Assembly: GCA_945890485.1 (NCBI GenBank)
Contig: CAMDCN010000001.1
Span: 186,001-250,000, forward strand
DNA length: 64,000 bases
From: Candidatus Sulfopaludibacter sp. SbA3
GTDB lineage: Bacteria; Acidobacteriota; Terriglobia; Bryobacterales; Bryobacteraceae
Direction: 5' to 3'
Shown here: positions 62,831 through 64,000 of the stretch, piece by piece
Layout of the letters: every line of letters begins with the position of its first letter
Numbering within the stretch: position 1 is the stretch's first letter
The notes under the pieces: model-generated
Database searches by the model: none
Told to the model about the DNA's origin: nothing
What the model saw: only the letters and a program-made list of their open reading frames with translations
Made by a program: the position numbers and the translations under genes

Positions 62831-63847
62831 ATGAGTCACACTCGCGCCCCGCAAGCTGTATGCGGGATTCTCCTTCTCTTTGCGCAACTTGCCAGTAGCG
62901 CCGACGCGAAAGCCCGGCCAAAACAGCGCCCTCGCAAAGTGGACCCCAGCATTGCATTGGAAAAGGTAAACGACGCGACCGACACAAGTTCGCTCGGGGC
63001 TGGATCCTCTGGCGTCCGGGTGATCCGCGCGCAGATTCTCCTTGACCGGGCCCGTTTTTCTCCGGGGGAGATCGACGGCAGTTTCGGCCCCGATTTGGAA
63101 ATCGCAATCAAGGGCTATCAAGAACGGCACAACCTAAAAGCAACCGGAACCATCGACAAGGAACTGTGGGACTTGCTCAACGAGGAAACGGAAGACTTGC
63201 TTGCCTTCTACACGGTCACGCCACAAGATTTGCGCGAGTCCCTGGTCACCATCCCGAAAGACACACCGGAACAGGCAAAGCTTAAACGCATGGGCTACGA
63301 AACGGCGGACGAACGGATGGCGGAAAAGTTCCATCTCTCGCCGGCGCTCCTGCGGGAGCTCAATCCGAAGAAGACGTTCAATACCCCCGGAGAAGAACTG
63401 CTCGTGCCCCGCTTGCGTCCCTATGGGGCGTCGCGCGCCGCCAAAGTGGTCGTATCCAAGTCCAAACGGACGGTGACCGCGATATCGTCCGCCGGTATCG
63501 TCCTCGGTCAATACCCGGCGACGATCGGCGGTCCCCACGATCCTCTGCCGATCGGACCCTGGAAGATCACTGTCGTGCAGCCTTACCCGGTTTTTTACTA
63601 CAGCCCGGAGAGATTCTGGAATGCCAAGCAAGATGCACCCAAGGCGCAACTGCCTCCGGGACCGAACAATCCTGCCGGCACCGTCTGGATCGGGCTCTCG
63701 AAGCCACACTATGGCATCCACGGAGGGCCCGAACCCGGTACCGTCCGCCGCTCAGAATCGTACGGCTGCATCCGCCTGACCAATTGGGATGCCTCCAGCC
63801 TGGCAAAAATGGTTCGCCAGGGGACTCCCGCAATTCTCGAGGAATGA
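62831..63847 (+). CDS. L,D-transpeptidase (YkuD) with peptidoglycan-binding and LysM-like domains
   Basis: The 338-residue protein has a leader (GILLLFAQLASSADA). A PG_binding_1 domain lies at about 62-115 (ILLDRARFSPGEIDGSFGPD, AIKGYQERHNLKATGTIDKE), and a LysM-like piece around 160-200 (MAEKFHLSPALLRELNPKK). The YkuD catalytic domain ends with YGIHGGPEPGTVRRSESYGC and IRL, giving the H-G and S-x-G-C-x-R motifs. It forms 3-3 cross-links in peptidoglycan or attaches proteins to it. Its stop overlaps the next gene (ATGA). Confidence 0.92.
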   Translation: MSHTRAPQAVCGILLLFAQLASSADAKARPKQRPRKVDPSIALEKVNDATDTSSLGAGSSGVRVIRAQILLDRARFSPGEIDGSFGPDLEIAIKGYQERHNLKATGTIDKELWDLLNEETEDLLAFYTVTPQDLRESLVTIPKDTPEQAKLKRMGYETADERMAEKFHLSPALLRELNPKKTFNTPGEELLVPRLRPYGASRAAKVVVSKSKRTVTAISSAGIVLGQYPATIGGPHDPLPIGPWKITVVQPYPVFYYSPERFWNAKQDAPKAQLPPGPNNPAGTVWIGLSKPHYGIHGGPEPGTVRRSESYGCIRLTNWDASSLAKMVRQGTPAILEE

Positions 63848-64000
63848 TGCGCCGCCGTAGCTTTCTCCAAGTCCCATTCCTAGCTCCGCTGGTGGCGTCG
63901 GTACAGGCTCAGGAATTAAGCGGCCCGCCAATCGCCGGACTCACCCCCAAGGATCTCCGTGATACGTTCTATGAGCGTCGAGGCAGCGGCAGACACGAGG
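63844..64000 (+). CDS. Exported protein, probable M23 peptidase (cut by window edge)
   Basis: The ATG at 63844 overlaps the L,D-transpeptidase stop. The visible 52 residues have a leader with arginines (MMRRRSFLQVPFLAPLVASV), then LTPKDLRDTFYERRGSGRHE at the window edge. That ending resembles the start of M23/LytM endopeptidase domains, where a G-x-x-H-x-A-x-D metal motif follows. The coupling with a cross-linking enzyme supports a peptidoglycan role. The catalytic part is outside the window. Confidence 0.6.
   Translation, partial: MMRRRSFLQVPFLAPLVASVQAQELSGPPIAGLTPKDLRDTFYERRGSGRHE

Overview
The window looks like chromosomal DNA of an Acidobacteriota bacterium, most likely of the Solibacter/Bryobacter group. 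This is an inference from gene content, since no rRNA or tRNA gene was recognised. Supporting features are high GC, a very large TonB receptor with an N-terminal carboxypeptidase-regulatory domain, a DUF1592/DUF1552 pair, a diheme PQQ beta-propeller dehydrogenase, an ASPIC/UnbV (CRTAC1) protein, many exported sugar isomerase-like proteins with twin-arginine leaders, and the futalosine menaquinone enzymes MqnE and a UbiA-type MqnP.

Layout. 1-29.2 kb holds mainly secreted and envelope catabolic genes: PQQ dehydrogenase, exported sugar isomerase-like protein, DUF1592/DUF1552 pair, two LRR proteins, lactonase, TonB receptor, alpha/beta hydrolases, NHL propeller and TPR protein. It then has a five-gene operon on the minus strand (GlcD-like oxidase, SIS isomerase, PfkB kinase, DeoR regulator, CRTAC1 protein), followed by an SLC13 transporter and an MscS channel. 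29.2-30.0 kb has no recognisable gene. 30-37.5 kb holds a zinc-ribbon/PspC protein, MsrP, an ECF sigma factor, a cupin, a glycosyltransferase and methyltransferase operon, a RodZ-like protein, LarB and a DUF192 lipoprotein. 37.5-47.2 kb holds MqnP-MqnE, a DUF1989 protein, a TPR-thioredoxin protein, a single-chain ModA-ModB-ModC molybdate transporter, an exported protein with three RidA-like domains and a methyltransferase. 47.2-52.6 kb is a nucleoside salvage operon (pyrimidine-nucleoside phosphorylase, NupC, purine-nucleoside phosphorylase, cytidine deaminase, exported amidohydrolase) that contains a chimeric duplicated gene. 52.6-55.0 kb is an orphan three-gene terminase-like cassette. 55.2-62.8 kb is an accessory zone with an intact IS5-family element, three toxin-antitoxin loci (one broken), transposase remnants, a DUF1016 fragment and a truncated TonB receptor. 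The window ends with an L,D-transpeptidase and the start of a probable M23 peptidase.

The strongest observations are these. (i) A tandem duplication across the cytidine deaminase/amidohydrolase junction made an intact chimeric reading frame: a secretion signal fused to the zinc-binding core of cytidine deaminase. Most hand-counted nucleotide differences between its two copies are silent. (ii) ModA, ModB and ModC are fused in one polypeptide. (iii) A secreted protein carries three RidA-like domains. (iv) A terminase ATPase and nuclease are split into two overlapping genes with no other phage genes nearby. (v) The plus strand changes from C-rich to G-rich near 28.6-30 kb regardless of gene direction, which looks like a replication-strand switch or a rearrangement breakpoint.
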